64,000 bases of DNA. Source: Megalopta genalis. Its lineage: Eukaryota > Arthropoda > Insecta > Hymenoptera > Halictidae. This document shows, piece after piece, positions 23,043 through 34,962 of this stretch; positions within the stretch are counted from its first letter, which is position 1, and every line of letters starts with the position of its first letter. The notes under the pieces were generated by a model, which did not search any database, was not told the DNA's origin, and saw only the letters and a list, made by a program, of their open reading frames with translations. Position numbers and translations under genes: made by a program. Where the stretch lies: positions 3,356,501 to 3,420,500 of the forward strand of contig NC_135014.1 of assembly GCF_051020955.1 (NCBI RefSeq). The letters run 5' to 3'.

Positions 23043-23395
23043 GACTGTGGATCTTTGTGCAAAATAAAAATGTTTGCATCGATAGCAAGACAAATGAGCC
23101 AAGTATAATCTACTTCCTTTCTTTAAAATAATTTTAACGCTTTGCACTCGAGTGGTGACTCTGAGGCACCACTACAATTTGTTATATCACCTTTCAAGAT
23201 AATTTTGATATGCATAAAATGCATTTTATCATATGAAATATAAATACTATAAGTTAGAAAAATGATTTTATATTTAGAGTTAAAATGCACCAACATTTTT
23301 AGTTCTTTATGATCATTATAATCATCATAATTGTGTTTTCACTGTTCACAGTTTCGTCCATCCATTTTTCCCATAAATGCATAGAATCTGCAGTC
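23043..23395. mobile_element. GACTGCGGAT-family MITE with nested TTAA element
   Basis: Left end GACTGTGGATCTTTGTGCA, right end ATGCATAGAATCTGCAGTC. About 150 bp of the TTAA family CGCTTTGCACTCGA starts at 23138 inside it, explaining its length (353 bp versus about 195 bp for simple copies). Confidence 0.75.
23138..23285 (-). mobile_element. TTAA MITE, family CGCTTTGCACTCGA, truncated
   Basis: Follows TTAA at 23134-23137. The palindrome AGTGGTG...CACCACT abuts the terminus. The interior matches the reverse complement of 53593-53832 up to AGTTAAAA; the far terminus is lost. Confidence 0.7.
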
Positions 23396-23759
23396 CAGTC
23401 ATCAGAAATGGTTTTTTGAAAACACATACTTTGAAAGTGTGTACATCTACTGGTTTACAAGATGTCTCGTTCAAACAGTGCAGTCTAATATAATCGCTTA
23501 CTCCCTATAATCTTACAATTGCGAAGTAATCTCGCATAATCGTAGACACTAATTTGATGCGGGCACTTAACATTGTTTGCAAGCAATCTACTTACATGGT
23601 TTGCCAATGTCGTTCGATTGTTGGCGGACCATATATCTTGTAAATGGTTAGCAGACAGTGTCTGCCACTCTCATCTAGCTTAAACTGTGAACTTATCTGA
23701 GTGTATCTACTAAAGCAAAGAGTTTGGCATATTTTATTCATATAACGAATAACGAACAA
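23396..23759. other. Unassigned AT-rich
   Basis: Nothing recognised. Confidence 0.3.
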
Positions 23760-24180
23760 AATTTTATTCGAAATATTATACAAATAGAATTTCATTCGAA
23801 GAATTTATTCGAAATATTATACAAATAGAATTTTATTCGGTGAATTTATTCGACATATTACCCGAATAAAATTTTATTCGAAATATTATACAAATAAAAT
23901 TTTTCTCGAAATATTTCTCGAATAAAAATTATTTGTTTATTTGTAATATTATTAAATTACGAATTATTTGTAATATTATTCAAATAAAAGTTTGTTTGAA
24001 GAATTAACTCGATATATTATCCGAATAGAATTTGATTCGAAGAATTTAGTCGAAATATTATCCAAACAGAATTTTATTTAAAGAATTTATTCGATACATT
24101 ATGCAAATAAAATTTTTATTTGCAACATTATTCGAGTAAAATTTGATTCGAAATGTTTGAATAAAATTTGATTCGACTAA
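23760..24180 (+). repeat. Degenerate tandem array (ATTTTATTCGAA..ATTAT..AAATA)
   Basis: About ten or more diverged units of roughly 28-41 bp built on GAATTTATTCGAAATATTAT and CAAATAGAATTTTATTCG. No frame stays open. Confidence 0.8.
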
Positions 24181-25180
24181 TGGCCAACTGTGCTGCAGCA
24201 GCATCGTGTTGCCCTATACTTCGAATATTTGGATATCACTATAACACGTTTTAGGTATCACTGTGCAACGTTTTTTTGTCATCATTCAGTCACATCGCAC
24301 AGTGCTCAGTTTTCGTACAAAAAACAGAAAAAAACATATAACAACTAAAATGATATATTTAAGCCTTATTTTTTCATTTTATATTACTAGTACGTATATT
24401 TGCGTTTTTGGGGGGATGGAATAATGAAAACAAAATGCAGTGTTTTAATTGTTTATAAAAAAATTTTTTAAAAATACAATACAATTAAATTGAACATCCT
24501 CCCCATTTCTATGTTTCGAACATTGTTCCGAAACCAGTAATTCGATTATTTCTTTGAGAAATTGTTTCGATTTCTTGATCGTTCTTTTCTTCATACTCGA
24601 CACGAACAGGTCGGATGTGACCATAACATGCACGGATATGCATATAATCCAAAAAAATAATTTATAATTATTCTCATTAGTTCCAATAGAGTGCGAAAAG
24701 TTTTTACAGATAATTTATAAAACATCTCGCGTGACTCGGCAGCCCACGGTATCACGGTATGCTTCGTGGCACGTGCCACTTCGGCATTGTTATTAGATTT
24801 TTCCAATGGCAGCTAATAGCAGCCAATTTTTATTTTGTTATTAATGTAAGGCGTCGTTCTTCAAAACGCAGTCAAAGCGAACACCGAACTCCACCGAACT
24901 CATAATTAAAAAATGAAATGAAAATTCAATGTATTCAATTGGAAATAACTCAAGAAATGTGAGAGATAAAAAGTATCTTGTGACACATATATACTAAGTA
25001 CATGAAATTCAGTAAAAATTATTTATTTTCAAAGAACAAAATCATTATAAACGGTGATATAGATTTAGGATTATTTGGTGATGGGCTAGTAAATACTAAG
25101 CCACATGTTCAATTGACTGACTACTAGTGAATAAATGATGCGTTATGGGGATATTTTTTTGAAGCTGTCTTTTTTCTGCT
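24181..25180. other. Unassigned AT-rich
   Basis: No gene or repeat identified. Confidence 0.35.
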
Positions 25181-26110
25181 TTTTGTATGGAAACCGACCA
25201 CTGTGCGTCGGGTGTTCCTTCGTTAGAACCTGTATTGCCCGTAAAGTGTTAGTTGTCAGTGTTCGTGGCGAGGTCGTCGGCGGGATCTGCTCAGCTTAGG
25301 TACGCAGCCCTTACGCTGGCTCTGGTTTTTTGTAAATTCAGACAGCAGGGTGGAATCGGTATGATATACAACCGCGCGGCGGTATGCGTGCAGAGATTCC
25401 AGGCGCGAAGCAGTAGCTTGGCGGCATCGCGATGGGAATTATGACGGAAGGGTACCAGTCTCCTTTTTGCTTCTGTCAGGCGGCAAAAAGCGCCGGAATA
25501 CCGCGAGAGAGAAACACAGGAGCGAAGAAAATCTGTCCGAAACGAAAGCCGACCGGCAGAGAGCGCGGCCAGTTTCAATGGAACGCGATGCGCAACATTT
25601 TTCCGAGAGATCGAGCTCCCCGTGCTATCAATTGTCGGGCCGTGTTAATTAACAATTAAATACTTTGTGAACGTTCTTCGCCGCGCCGCCGTTCTCAGCC
25701 AGAATTCTCCTTTGACTATTCGAGTGCTGGCGCACAATTAATTCAGTTCGCAGTTGCGTTTCTCGGTGCACTAGCAATTTTCATTGTTGCGATTGTTAGA
25801 GCTTGAGTTTCAGTTTCGTCGCTGTCGACGATGCGCTTTCCGTGGAATTTTCGAGACGGGAATATTGTAAAATGCATCATTTACTTACTCCTGAAGAACC
25901 CCGGTCGGCATTAACGCGTTTCTGCTCGGCTCGGTGTCTGTTTTAATTAAGGTTTGACCTCGTTCGTCCGTCGATTGCCGGGAGATCGTTCTTAGAACGG
26001 TTTGGTTTCAACACTATGGCACCGAGTGGATTGATTAGGGTTAATCTAATTTGTTCTACCGCGCTGCCGAACGATCGCAATTTACTTATCGAAAGTATTT
26101 CAGGCTGAAG
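25181..26110. other. GC-rich unique island
   Basis: Several ORFs of 60-95 codons overlap on both strands. A donor-like CTTAG-GTACGC occurs near 25295-25304 on the plus strand, but no exon can be defended. Candidate promoter, first exon or regulatory block. Confidence 0.3.
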
Positions 26111-26429
26111 GCAGCGTCGTATCGTTTCTGACTGAAAAGAGGCTCGTATTCGGGCGAAAATAGCTTTTCCTGCACCTGTATGACCCTATTCACGTTCATA
26201 CTACGGTGAATTAATGATGAATTCGTTCTCAGAAGTATTACCGTTGTGTGCTAGTTCGCATTACAGACTCATAGGTGGTCTAAAACTGAATCAATCATTC
26301 GAAGTTTTATAAATAATTCTGTCCAGAGACGTTCATTTATTTTCTACTTTGTCCTCGAAAATAACCAAGTACGGATTAATGATGTTGGCTCGACTGCGAA
26401 TTCGTGCAATGTTCATTAACTCTAGCATG

Positions 26430-26600
26430 CTGAACGAATAGGCGCAATTTAAAACAGTAGACAAGTTAGGACAATTGAAGAGTGTCGACATGTTATTTTC
26501 AACTTGTTAAAATTACAAAAATATTAAAAGAAAAATGCTAAAGATGAAAATCGCATTTTTTACAACTGACTAAGAAAATTTTTATTTTGCACAACACATC
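26430..26600. mobile_element. GACTGCGGAT-family MITE, degenerate
   Basis: The interior GCAGTAGACAAGTTAG-type and TGTTATTTTCAACTTGTTAA blocks match other family members (around 53010-53060 reversed, and 54220). The ends are poor. Confidence 0.5.
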
Positions 26601-27018
26601 CCCGGTACAACTGCGTAATCTTCACAGCATGCGTGCAATAATATTTGACGAATAAATTATTACAAAAAATTTTGAAACATTAACCGCCTACTTAGTTTCA
26701 TCGGTCAACATTACTGTTCGGTGATAGAAGTTGGCCAATTTTTGCGACACTCTTTCCCCTCGTTAGAACAACTCCGGCGTCCCTAACGTACCGAATAACT
26801 CTATTATCTATATAACTCCGGCGCGTAATTACAGTCGTTAATGGATATCTGTTCATCGTGGCGCCTAACTCCTGAAGGAGGATTCTAATCTTGCTGAATG
26901 TCTGTGCTCTCAGCGGGCCAAAACAGTTTTTAATTGCTCTTTAGCGTGCCACTCGGGAGTTTAATTGATGTAACACAGTCCACTCGAGAGAAAGAGAGGA
27001 AAAAGGAGAGAAAGGAGC

Positions 27019-27065
<47 letters not shown>

Positions 27066-27967
27066 TTATGAGGTACATTTTGTTCATGCGAAGTGGAACA
27101 GAAAACGAGACGTGGGCCGCGGATTCGAACACTCAAGGAATTCTGAAGAAGTCTCCGGCCTGAAATCGCGAAAAACGTATTTTCCGGTTCTTCGTCGGTT
27201 TTCTTTTCTTTTCTCTGTTCTCTTACTCTCTTTCGCTTTCTCTTTCTCTTTCTCTTTCTCTTTCTACCACTCGTCTCTTTTGCATGCACGTTGTCTCGCC
27301 TCGCAGTCCGGCCTGACACAGCGGGCTCTAATTAAGGGCCATTCCTTGACTTTTGATCGTGTAATTTCTTTAACCGGCACGCTGACTCTGAAAAATTAAC
27401 TAGGTTTCCATTCCTCGGTGCTGAATGCGCTGCGGCTCGCTGAAAGGTCTCCACTCGAGGTTGTTACCAGCTCGTGGCGTTTCAAAAGTTGCGAAAATGA
27501 GAAAGCTTCCGGCGGCTGTGCCGATTTATTAGTGACGTGGCCTGATTCCGTTCCCTTTCTCCGCGAACGAAGGCTATCGGACGAGCGGCAAGGTTAGAAC
27601 CGTAGAATATCGTTTTCTTTATTTTCCTGCACGACCCGGACGAATTAAAGTATTGCTGGCGAACGCGAGAGCTGTGGAGCGCATCCGAAGCGGTGAACTG
27701 AAACGATAACGAACGGACTGAACAAAAGCCGTATTTACGTGCCGGACGCATTCACATTGTAGACTAGATAGCACGGAATTTAAAGATGCACGGAGAGTAC
27801 ATTTTCTATGTGCGAAAAAGTTTTCTTGATCTTATGAAACCCGAACTGGACAATAATCGATGCTTCCATTACTTTTGTAATTCGTTACGAAATGTAATCA
27901 CGATAATCATAATCATTAATCAATTAATAGAAACAAATCAGTAATTATGATTACATTTGATAATCTG
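26601..27967. other. Unassigned, with microsatellites
   Basis: (GA)n at about 27019-27059 and a (TTTCTC)n run at about 27235-27265. GC-rich flanks with no domain-bearing ORF; the 129-codon minus ORF here is a translation of the two simple repeats. Degenerate AATCATGATTAC-like sequence starts at 27880. Confidence 0.5.
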
Positions 27968-28609
27968 TGTTAGTGCACAGTACTAATGTTCTTTATGACA
28001 CGAACGTGCCTAGCCGGCTGTTTTTGAGCTTAGGATTTTTAAGAACACCTGGTATGCATTTTGGACGTAAAGTGTTTGCCGGCCGAGAGTACGCATGCTC
28101 TATTGCTTGATTTTTGGGACTTCGCATCTCTCGGCCTCGATGGCCAGAACGTGTCATGAAAAAGGAACAGTTCCGAAGAGGTCAGCCTGACATTGTTTCA
28201 TGACGGTGATGCCTGGAGGAATTTTCCTACCTTTGCCAAAGCCTTGCGGCCGCTCCCACCTCCCGTACACCAGCACCCTCCCAGAAAGACGCGTCAAGGG
28301 CGCAAGGGAAGGGTGTCTGCTTTAAAACAGACTCACTGATTGGCTATTGCCAAACATCAAGGAAAACCAATCAGCGAGTATTAGAAATGCGTTGGAGGGG
28401 TAGCAGTCTACCACGAAGGAAAATATTCTCTAATAGAGCAGAGTTGTAACAGAATTCGTAGAACTAAGACCTCCTGACCAAGGGTGTAGCGTAGTCGCGG
28501 GCTGAATACAAAACTTCAAGCAAAATCCGGTTCCTTATTTTTATATACAGTCCACATATACAGCGTAGTAATTCGTCGCTATTACTGACGAAGCTGTGAC
28601 GCCTCAACA
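27968..28609 (+). mobile_element. Solo LTR (642 bp) with 5 bp target duplication
   Basis: Begins TGTTAG and ends CAACA, so the ends pair as TGTT/AACA. It is flanked by an exact ATCTG duplication at 27963-27967 and 28610-28614. GC-richer than the surrounding AT-rich degenerate repeat that it interrupts. It contains a TTTAAAACAG stretch near 28320 and inverted CCAAT-type motifs (TGATTGG / CCAATCA) near 28337-28373. No second LTR or internal gag/pol is present, as expected after LTR-LTR recombination. The superfamily is not determined. Confidence 0.82.
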
Positions 28610-28614
28610 ATCTG

Positions 28615-29795
28615 TAACCTCGGACGATTAATTTATCTTTTCAAATCACTTGCTATTGGGTCTGGATGAGAGTCTCGCATAAAGTCTTCCATTGCGACAT
28701 GAAGTACAATGTACATGCAGATTTTCTACAAACTATCCAGAATGATTGTTAACTACCATAATAGCATATTTTCCAATTAATTATAATTAAGAAAGTAATC
28801 ATTACGTGATCAACGATTACTGTGTTAATCATGACCAACGATTACAGTTGCTTTGATTACTGAAGTTATTCATTAATCACGATTACTTGATTACTCAGTG
28901 ATCGTAATAATTAATTAATCATGAACATGATTTCACGTTTATGATAACCGTTAATAATGAATGAGATTACTGAGAAATTGTAACGCTTAATGAATGATAC
29001 TTACGCGTGTACGGTTCGGTTGTTCGATCATTTGTCATCATCCTGGTGATGTAGTCATTTTTAATTGTTCTGCTATACTATGAAGAAATCTAAAAAATAA
29101 TTTTCCACATGACAATTCCTAGCGAAATTATTAAATGATGTTACCGAAGACAAAGTGCCGGCATATGACTGAAATAGTTCGCACTATTAAACAAATAATT
29201 AGATAGTTTATACCTGTAAATCTAGAATTTTGTATTCAACACTCTTGTATGACTAAAGATTTGGACAAAACATACTGGATCAAAGCTGGTGTTTGAAAAT
29301 TACACTGAATTTCAAATATATTACTCATATCCATTCTTATTAATCTTCAATTAATTTCAATCGTGCACAAGTATCGTTTCAAACTTTCGAGGATGTTTGT
29401 AGTTATTCAAATACTTTCGATGATTCAAATTTTGTCTGATTTATTCGTAGCTAGAATATGGCAGCTAAATTAAATCAAAATCAATGAACATATATTTAAG
29501 TCACCTCGACTTTTTTTACTAGTATAAAATTGGCAGATCTTCGGCTATTTAAACGCTGCAGTGTGTTTGACAGAAATGGTTGGCATTTTACGATATATTT
29601 GGACAGCATGCGAATCCAATGAAATCAAACGAAACAAACGGCAGTTGCGTGTGTAAATATTAAAAATTGATTACATACAGGCGGGTTGAAAAGTGGAATG
29701 AAACACACAGTCGATTAGTTACTATGAATTTATTGTATGTACCTTCTCGACTCTTACAAATAGTAAACAGCAAATACAGATTTCCTATGTTTCTC

Positions 29796-29798
<3 letters not shown>
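28615..29798. other. Unassigned AT-rich, degenerate AATCACGATTAC repeats at 28770-28990
   Basis: Recurring short motifs TTAATCATGA and CGATTACT. These continue the sequence left of the solo LTR, so the LTR landed in a pre-existing repeat field. Nothing else recognised. Confidence 0.45.

Positions 29799-29834
<36 letters not shown>
29799..29834. repeat. (TC)n microsatellite
   Basis: Uninterrupted TC run of about 36 bases. Confidence 0.95.
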
Positions 29835-29836
<2 letters not shown>

Positions 29837-30570
29837 CATCTCTTCCCTTCGCTCTTTTACCATCGAACTGGTAATTTCCTACGACTCCATCGCGCCATCT
29901 TAACCGCGTTAATGACATTAATAGTACCAATAACTTATGAATGCTTATTAGACATGTCTTTTTTTCATTTACTTTATCGTTATCGTGATTACAATACTAT
30001 GGATGATGAGACGTGATTAGCGATGAGCAAATATATCAAACCGAAGTCTTTACATGAATGCTTTTTTCGATGTTACATACAATGTGCTCCGGTTTGGATC
30101 GCTACAATTGGACATCGGGATCGATGCTCATTGTTCCGTATTATCATCGACACTTGGATCAGATTACAAATGGAAATCAAGAATAAACTGCTGACATTTG
30201 TTTATTTCTATTTCGTTAAAATCAACAGATGTTATTTTGGAATGATTTAAATCTGAGCTTTACAGTTCTGAAAATTCAAATGGTAAAAACAAGATAAGAT
30301 ATTTTTCATTGCTTGTCCGATAAAAATTTAGATTACTCATTATATAGTATCGAGTTAGATAATTTAGACAGAATTGAAACAATTGTTTAATTCGCTAGAA
30401 CATCGGCACTGATTTTACTTTCTGTTCTTGTTTACTTTTGTTCATGCCACATAGTTCGTTTAGCAGAATTATTTTTTTTTCAGTCAAATCTACGAAACAA
30501 CACTCATCTTCAGTTTAGAACATATTCACAAATTCCGTATGAACAGATTTCATATTTGAAATGAATAACC
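29835..30570. other. Unassigned AT-rich
   Basis: No gene or element recognised. Confidence 0.35.
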
Positions 30571-31092
30571 AGATTGCGGATTTTATGCAATTATGACAAG
30601 GGGAAGTTCCCAGGGTTGACGCTCGCTTTTTGATGAGATTTGAGTACAGTGATAGAGCTTATAAAGCTGAATCCAATGATACCCGGTTTTAGGGTCAGAC
30701 GGCTTATATTTGTTGAGATAATTAATACCAGAAAGACGCGCTTCCTGCCGCGCGATGCCACGCTGCGTAATACAGTGCGTTTTTCTGGCCTTTTATTAGT
30801 AACTTTAACATTAATCATCTCAAAAAACTACAAGCCGTCTGCCCCTAAAACCGGGTATCATTGGATTTAGCTTCACAAGCTCTATCGTTGTACCAAATCT
30901 CATCAAGAAGTGAGCGTCAATTCTGGGTGCCTCCCCTTGTAAGTCAAATAAAAGACCGTGCAAATATTTTAATAATTTAAAAACACTATTGCGTTATCTT
31001 CAAGTCAATAAAATAATTGAAGAAAGAAAGGAACGTCTGTGCAGCTCGGGTATCTTGCAATTAGAGTAAAAATGAGGTTCGCATTATGCATA
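30571..31092. mobile_element. GACTGCGGAT-family MITE split by a fold-back element
   Basis: The left part CAGATTGCGGATTTTATGCA lies at 30571-30595. The right part resumes at 30941 with TTATCTTCAAGTCAATAA, GAAGAAAGAAAGGAAC and TTGCAATTAGAGTAAAAATG, matching the family interior and end. Confidence 0.65.
30596..30940. mobile_element. 345 bp fold-back MITE, ACAAGGGG termini
   Basis: Inverted arms of about 130 bp starting ACAAGGGGA and its complement, both containing AATGATACCCGGTTTTAGGG. Only one copy is seen. No clear target duplication. Its antisense ORFs are products of the inverted repeat. Confidence 0.85.
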
Positions 31093-31529
31093 ATAAGATT
31101 AAGAATAGTGTAACAAGGTCCTCAAATTCTTCATTGTTCTGTGTTCCGCTCACTCAGTTTTGCTACAAACGTGCCAAAACCGCGTGGATTACTATTCCAA
31201 AAGTAAAGCATAATTTGTTACAGTCCTTTCGCAAGTGTCTAGATCGCTAAAATCGACAAAGGGAGATCCCGATCTTGCCGATCTCCACTCGGAACGATCC
31301 ATTACGCCATGACTTACTTTCTCTAGTCTCGGGAGATGCTTCACCCTCGTTCCCATTCACTCTTACATTTGAAACTCTCGGTTTCTGTTTATCAAACGCG
31401 TTTTAACACGTAATCGAGAACACACGGGGTCGCACGCACGCAAGCACGCAAACACATGCAGAAACATGCAGATACAGACGATACGCATACACCAACAAAC
31501 TCTCTCATTCACGGATCGGAGGCGTCGCG
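31093..31529. other. Unassigned, moderate GC
   Basis: A short CACGCACGCAAGCACGCAAA tract near 31433. No gene recognised. Confidence 0.35.
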
Positions 31530-31911
31530 TTGTGCAGGAAAATAAGTTACCCGAGGAGTGGGACAGGTGACGCGCATGCGCGGGAGTCCCGCACAGCGGC
31601 GCGTCGCTGGACATTATAATTCTGAATTACAGTAATTCAGCTCACATTGTCCCTCGGCTTGGGAACGAAAATGGACAATTTGGGATATCTGGGATCATTT
31701 TTGTAGTTGCCGATTATCAGCAACTATAAAAACAGGCCACAAAACTCGACGAGTGTATTTCCTCTTCCCAAGTTGTCCATTTTCACGTTCAAGCTGAGGG
31801 ACAACGTGATCATAGTTCAGAATTCTAACGATCACGCGCACGTCGCTGTGCGCGACCCTTGCGCATGCGTCACCTACTCCCACTCCTTGCGTAACTTATT
31901 CTCCTGTATGC
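31530..31911. mobile_element. Fold-back element with AATAAGTTAC arms
   Basis: Outer arms read GCAGGAAAATAAGTTAC, then AGGAGTGGGA, GTGACGC.CATGCGC; the right side is the complement. The palindrome continues through GAATTC and GTCCCTC.GCTTG to a central AAAATGGACAA...AACTATA core. The core is shared with the 208 bp element at 14986 and the outer arms with the nest at 56683-57716. Confidence 0.8.
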
Positions 31912-32715
31912 GTCGCGTCGGTGTTCTTTCCACGGGACGAAATCCTCGTCGTGAAATCCTCGTGGTCTGTTACGATCAAACGGAAATTGGGGAGCGCTCG
32001 AGGACTTTAAACGACGCCGACGCGAGCGGGAATGTTCCCGCCGGTTGGCGCGCGCGCCGATTAATCCTGGCTGATTAGGGCAATTCTCTGTCGAGTCTCC
32101 AGTTCTTGACCGAGCTCCTTGTCGTCTGATACGACGCTCGGTATTATCATGAATCGAGTTCAGCTCAGAGAGTTCCCGCAACTCGGGATATCGCGCTGCG
32201 GAAGTTTATAACTGGAGCTTTTAATAACTGCTGATACAACCAGGTAGGAGCTGATTCTACTTGAAAAAATAAGTCGAAAATATTGAATGAATTATTCTAT
32301 AAGTAAACTATTTTTATGCTTGAAATTGCTGCCGCATTTGTAAACGTCGCCGGTTTTACCAGTTTCTCTGTCGCTCTTCATCACAATATTCGTCACCGCT
32401 AGATTTTTATTTGTGGAGTCATCAATTCATTCTGTCCTGTATACTGACGAAATACATATTGAATATTGAACAGGTGGAAGGAGGAAATATTATGGCGTTT
32501 TGAAAAGTTAAAATTGCAAAGCAATACTTTAGAAAACGTACGTAGTTTAATTAGGGGAACACGATTATGAAAACATCTGCATGGATATTATTTTCAACAA
32601 TACTTCAGGTAATAAAATGCATCTAAAATTAAACAAAACTCAGCTCGATCTCTTCGAAAATAGAATCACCAATGAACAAAATTTATTCTATATTTTAGAC
32701 TTATCTTCTGATATA
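31912..32715. other. GC-rich to 32200, then AT-rich, unassigned
   Basis: ORFs to about 120 codons on both strands without a domain. Possibly regulatory. Confidence 0.3.
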
Positions 32716-32952
32716 TTGGGTTGGCAACTAAGTAATTGCCGATTTCAGTTATGGATGTCTCTCACTCCCATTTTTATGATATCCGTAAATGTTATATTAT
32801 AAAATTGTTATTATTATTATTATGTTATTTTTTTGATGGCGAAAGGTCATCGAACAAAATGGAAAATACATTACAGATTAAACTTCGTTCCAAGTAAAAA
32901 AAAAATTTTTATTTCATTGAACAAATCGGCAATTACTTAGTTGCCAACCAAA
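32716..32952 (+). mobile_element. Mariner-derived MITE (237 bp)
   Basis: TA-flanked, with the same termini as the 583 bp mariner at 3882-4464 (GGGTTGGCAACTAAGTAATT). It keeps the first about 110 bp including the (TTA)n tract and the last about 110 bp, so almost all transposase sequence is deleted, leaving only the final KVIEQNGKYITD-like codons. Confidence 0.9.
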
Positions 32953-34167
32953 TAGAATCAACTCCTATCCGGGTTCAACACCAGTTGCATGATATTCTGT
33001 ATATCTCGAAGCCAGCAAACGTCAACCTCTGGATATTAATTAACCAGTTTGCTGTTTCTGACGAGTGTACTGATTATGAAGAAATGGCAACATTTCGTGT
33101 TGTGACGAGTATACACGTCATGTGTAAAAAGCAATTGAGATTTTCTGTTTAAATTATAATTTTAGTGAAAACTAAAATATATTTGTAAGCAAGGATGGAA
33201 ATAATTATGAAACAAATAATTTTGACAAATTATTTTTAAAATATTCTGGTATCCAAACGTTCTATTGTCTAATCATCGTATATTATTACATTAAAACACC
33301 TTCAGATAGAAGAATCTCTACTGTATTCCAAATAATCTCACTTCAAATGTGCCCAAATTTGACAGTTACTCAAGAAAGTATTCGAACATCTTTTAAAACA
33401 ACTTGTTTAGAATCGCTCCAAATAATAATCAGAACATTTTTTGGAAACGCTAAAGAGACTTGGTTGCTAGACGATATCTAAGAGAAATTGTCTAAGAAAA
33501 TTGGAATTACTTGGAATGACCACGAAAGAACAGTTTTTTAAGTTTTTTGTCCGAACATAAAAGTAATTTCAACGTACTGCGGTTTTTACAAAAAACTTTT
33601 TATCGTTGCCTAGTAAACTAGTCTCCCTTGCAACTGAAAAAAATTCAAATCATTTGGTCTAATTTCGTAGAAGCTATTTTATTTTTAGGAGTGTTCGAAT
33701 ATTTAAATGATCCTATTTTTTCAGTCCTGAATTTCTCAGAAAGTAGGTCGTCCGCGCTTCTCTATTAACTATAGAACATGGCCTCTTGCGTATCAACGCT
33801 GTATAAAAACTTGCAAAGTATCGTAAACTAAGTGACGTAAAAACCTCCGCGAAATTTTAATAAAGGTCTACGCCGTTTTTAATCCATTGATCCAGGATGG
33901 CCAGAATTCTACCTGGTTTACGATCTAATATAAAATCGGCCGAATTAATAGCTTCGAACATGATGCTACTAATCTATAAAATTCTCCATAGGAAAACTAA
34001 AGTATGCATCTATTATAGCAAAATAGGTTCAGTGTTTAAACGAAAACAAAATTGACTATGTGCACCCTTGCACTACAACAACGAATTAGAAACGCGATGA
34101 AGTAATTCATGCACAATACACCAAATGTGAATGATATTAATTTCTTCTTGTTCTTCTGTTACCAATA
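32953..34167. other. Unassigned AT-rich 1.2 kb
   Basis: Nothing recognised. Confidence 0.35.
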
Positions 34168-34362
34168 GACTGCGGATTTTTACGCAAAATAAAAATTGTC
34201 TTCGATAATTACAAAATGTAGAAACTATTTCTTTCTTTCCTTAATCATTCCAATAAGTTGACAATAATACATAATAATACAATAATATTTTCAAATTTCA
34301 TAAATGCTTTATTTTGCACTTAATATGTTCATTCTTGTCATAAAAACATACAATCTGCAGTC
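34168..34362. mobile_element. GACTGCGGAT-family MITE (195 bp), well preserved
   Basis: TA-GACTGCGGATTTTTACGCA on the left; ACATACAATCTGCAGTC-TA on the right. A good reference copy for the family. Confidence 0.85.
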
Positions 34363-34372
34363 TAGTTATTAA

Positions 34373-34958
34373 CCTTTTAGGCCCGACGCGCCACTATAGT
34401 GGCTTGCTCTAGTAACTCACTCGCTCATCGTTTGAATCAGATAATCGTCTTCATTTGCATTGTTTCACACTTCTTTTGCCTTCGCATCGATTTACAACAG
34501 TCTACAGGTTGTCCCAAAAATGTCTCGCAATCCGGAAATGGCGGGTTCCTCGGATCATTCGAAGCAACTTCTTCCTTTACGAAAATGTTCTCCGAGGCAC
34601 CGTTAACGAGTTATTAACGAAAAACAGTGACCAATAAGAATCGAGTACGGCTGACGCGAGGCGGCCCAACCAACCAGCGCGCGAAGCCCAGTTCCGCTCA
34701 TTGGCTCGATCGCCTCGCGCCAGCCGAGCTCGCCTCTCATTGGTCACTGTTTTTCGTTAATAACTCGTTAACGGTGCCTCGGAGAACATTTTTGTAAAGG
34801 AAAAAGTTGCTTCGAATGGCCTGAGGAACTCGCCACTTTCGAATTGCGAGACATTTTTGGGACACCCTGTATATACAGTATCAGACTCTGTACAGTACAC
34901 GTCAGACTCTGCCGTCCAGAGAAATAGCCTCGCGCAGAATTCAGCCGTACCTAAAAAG
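34373..34958 (+). mobile_element. Composite TTAA element, family CCTTTTAGG, carrying a hairpin MITE
   Basis: TTAA at 34369-34372 and 34959-34962. Termini CCTTTTAGGCCCG and (complement) CTTTTTAGGTACGG. Palindrome GCCACTATAGTGGC lies near the left terminus. A 365 bp hairpin MITE occupies 34505-34869 with its own TA duplication. The copy at 56804-57368 has the MITE at the same site, in the opposite overall orientation. Confidence 0.88.
34505..34869. mobile_element. 365 bp hairpin MITE, copy C
   Basis: Same family as 6711-7075, same orientation as copy A. Left terminus CAGGTTGTCCC has one change. Confidence 0.9.
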
Positions 34959-34962
34959 TTAA

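Noticed and set aside
26930..27319. 129-codon minus-strand ORF
   Set aside because: It is mostly a translation of GA and TTTCTC simple repeats (Lys/Arg and Ser/Leu runs).
34399..34617. 72-codon ORF nearly identical in the two composite elements (also 57124-57342)
   Set aside because: It spans the junction of the TTAA arm and the hairpin MITE; the similarity reflects shared transposon DNA rather than selection on a protein.
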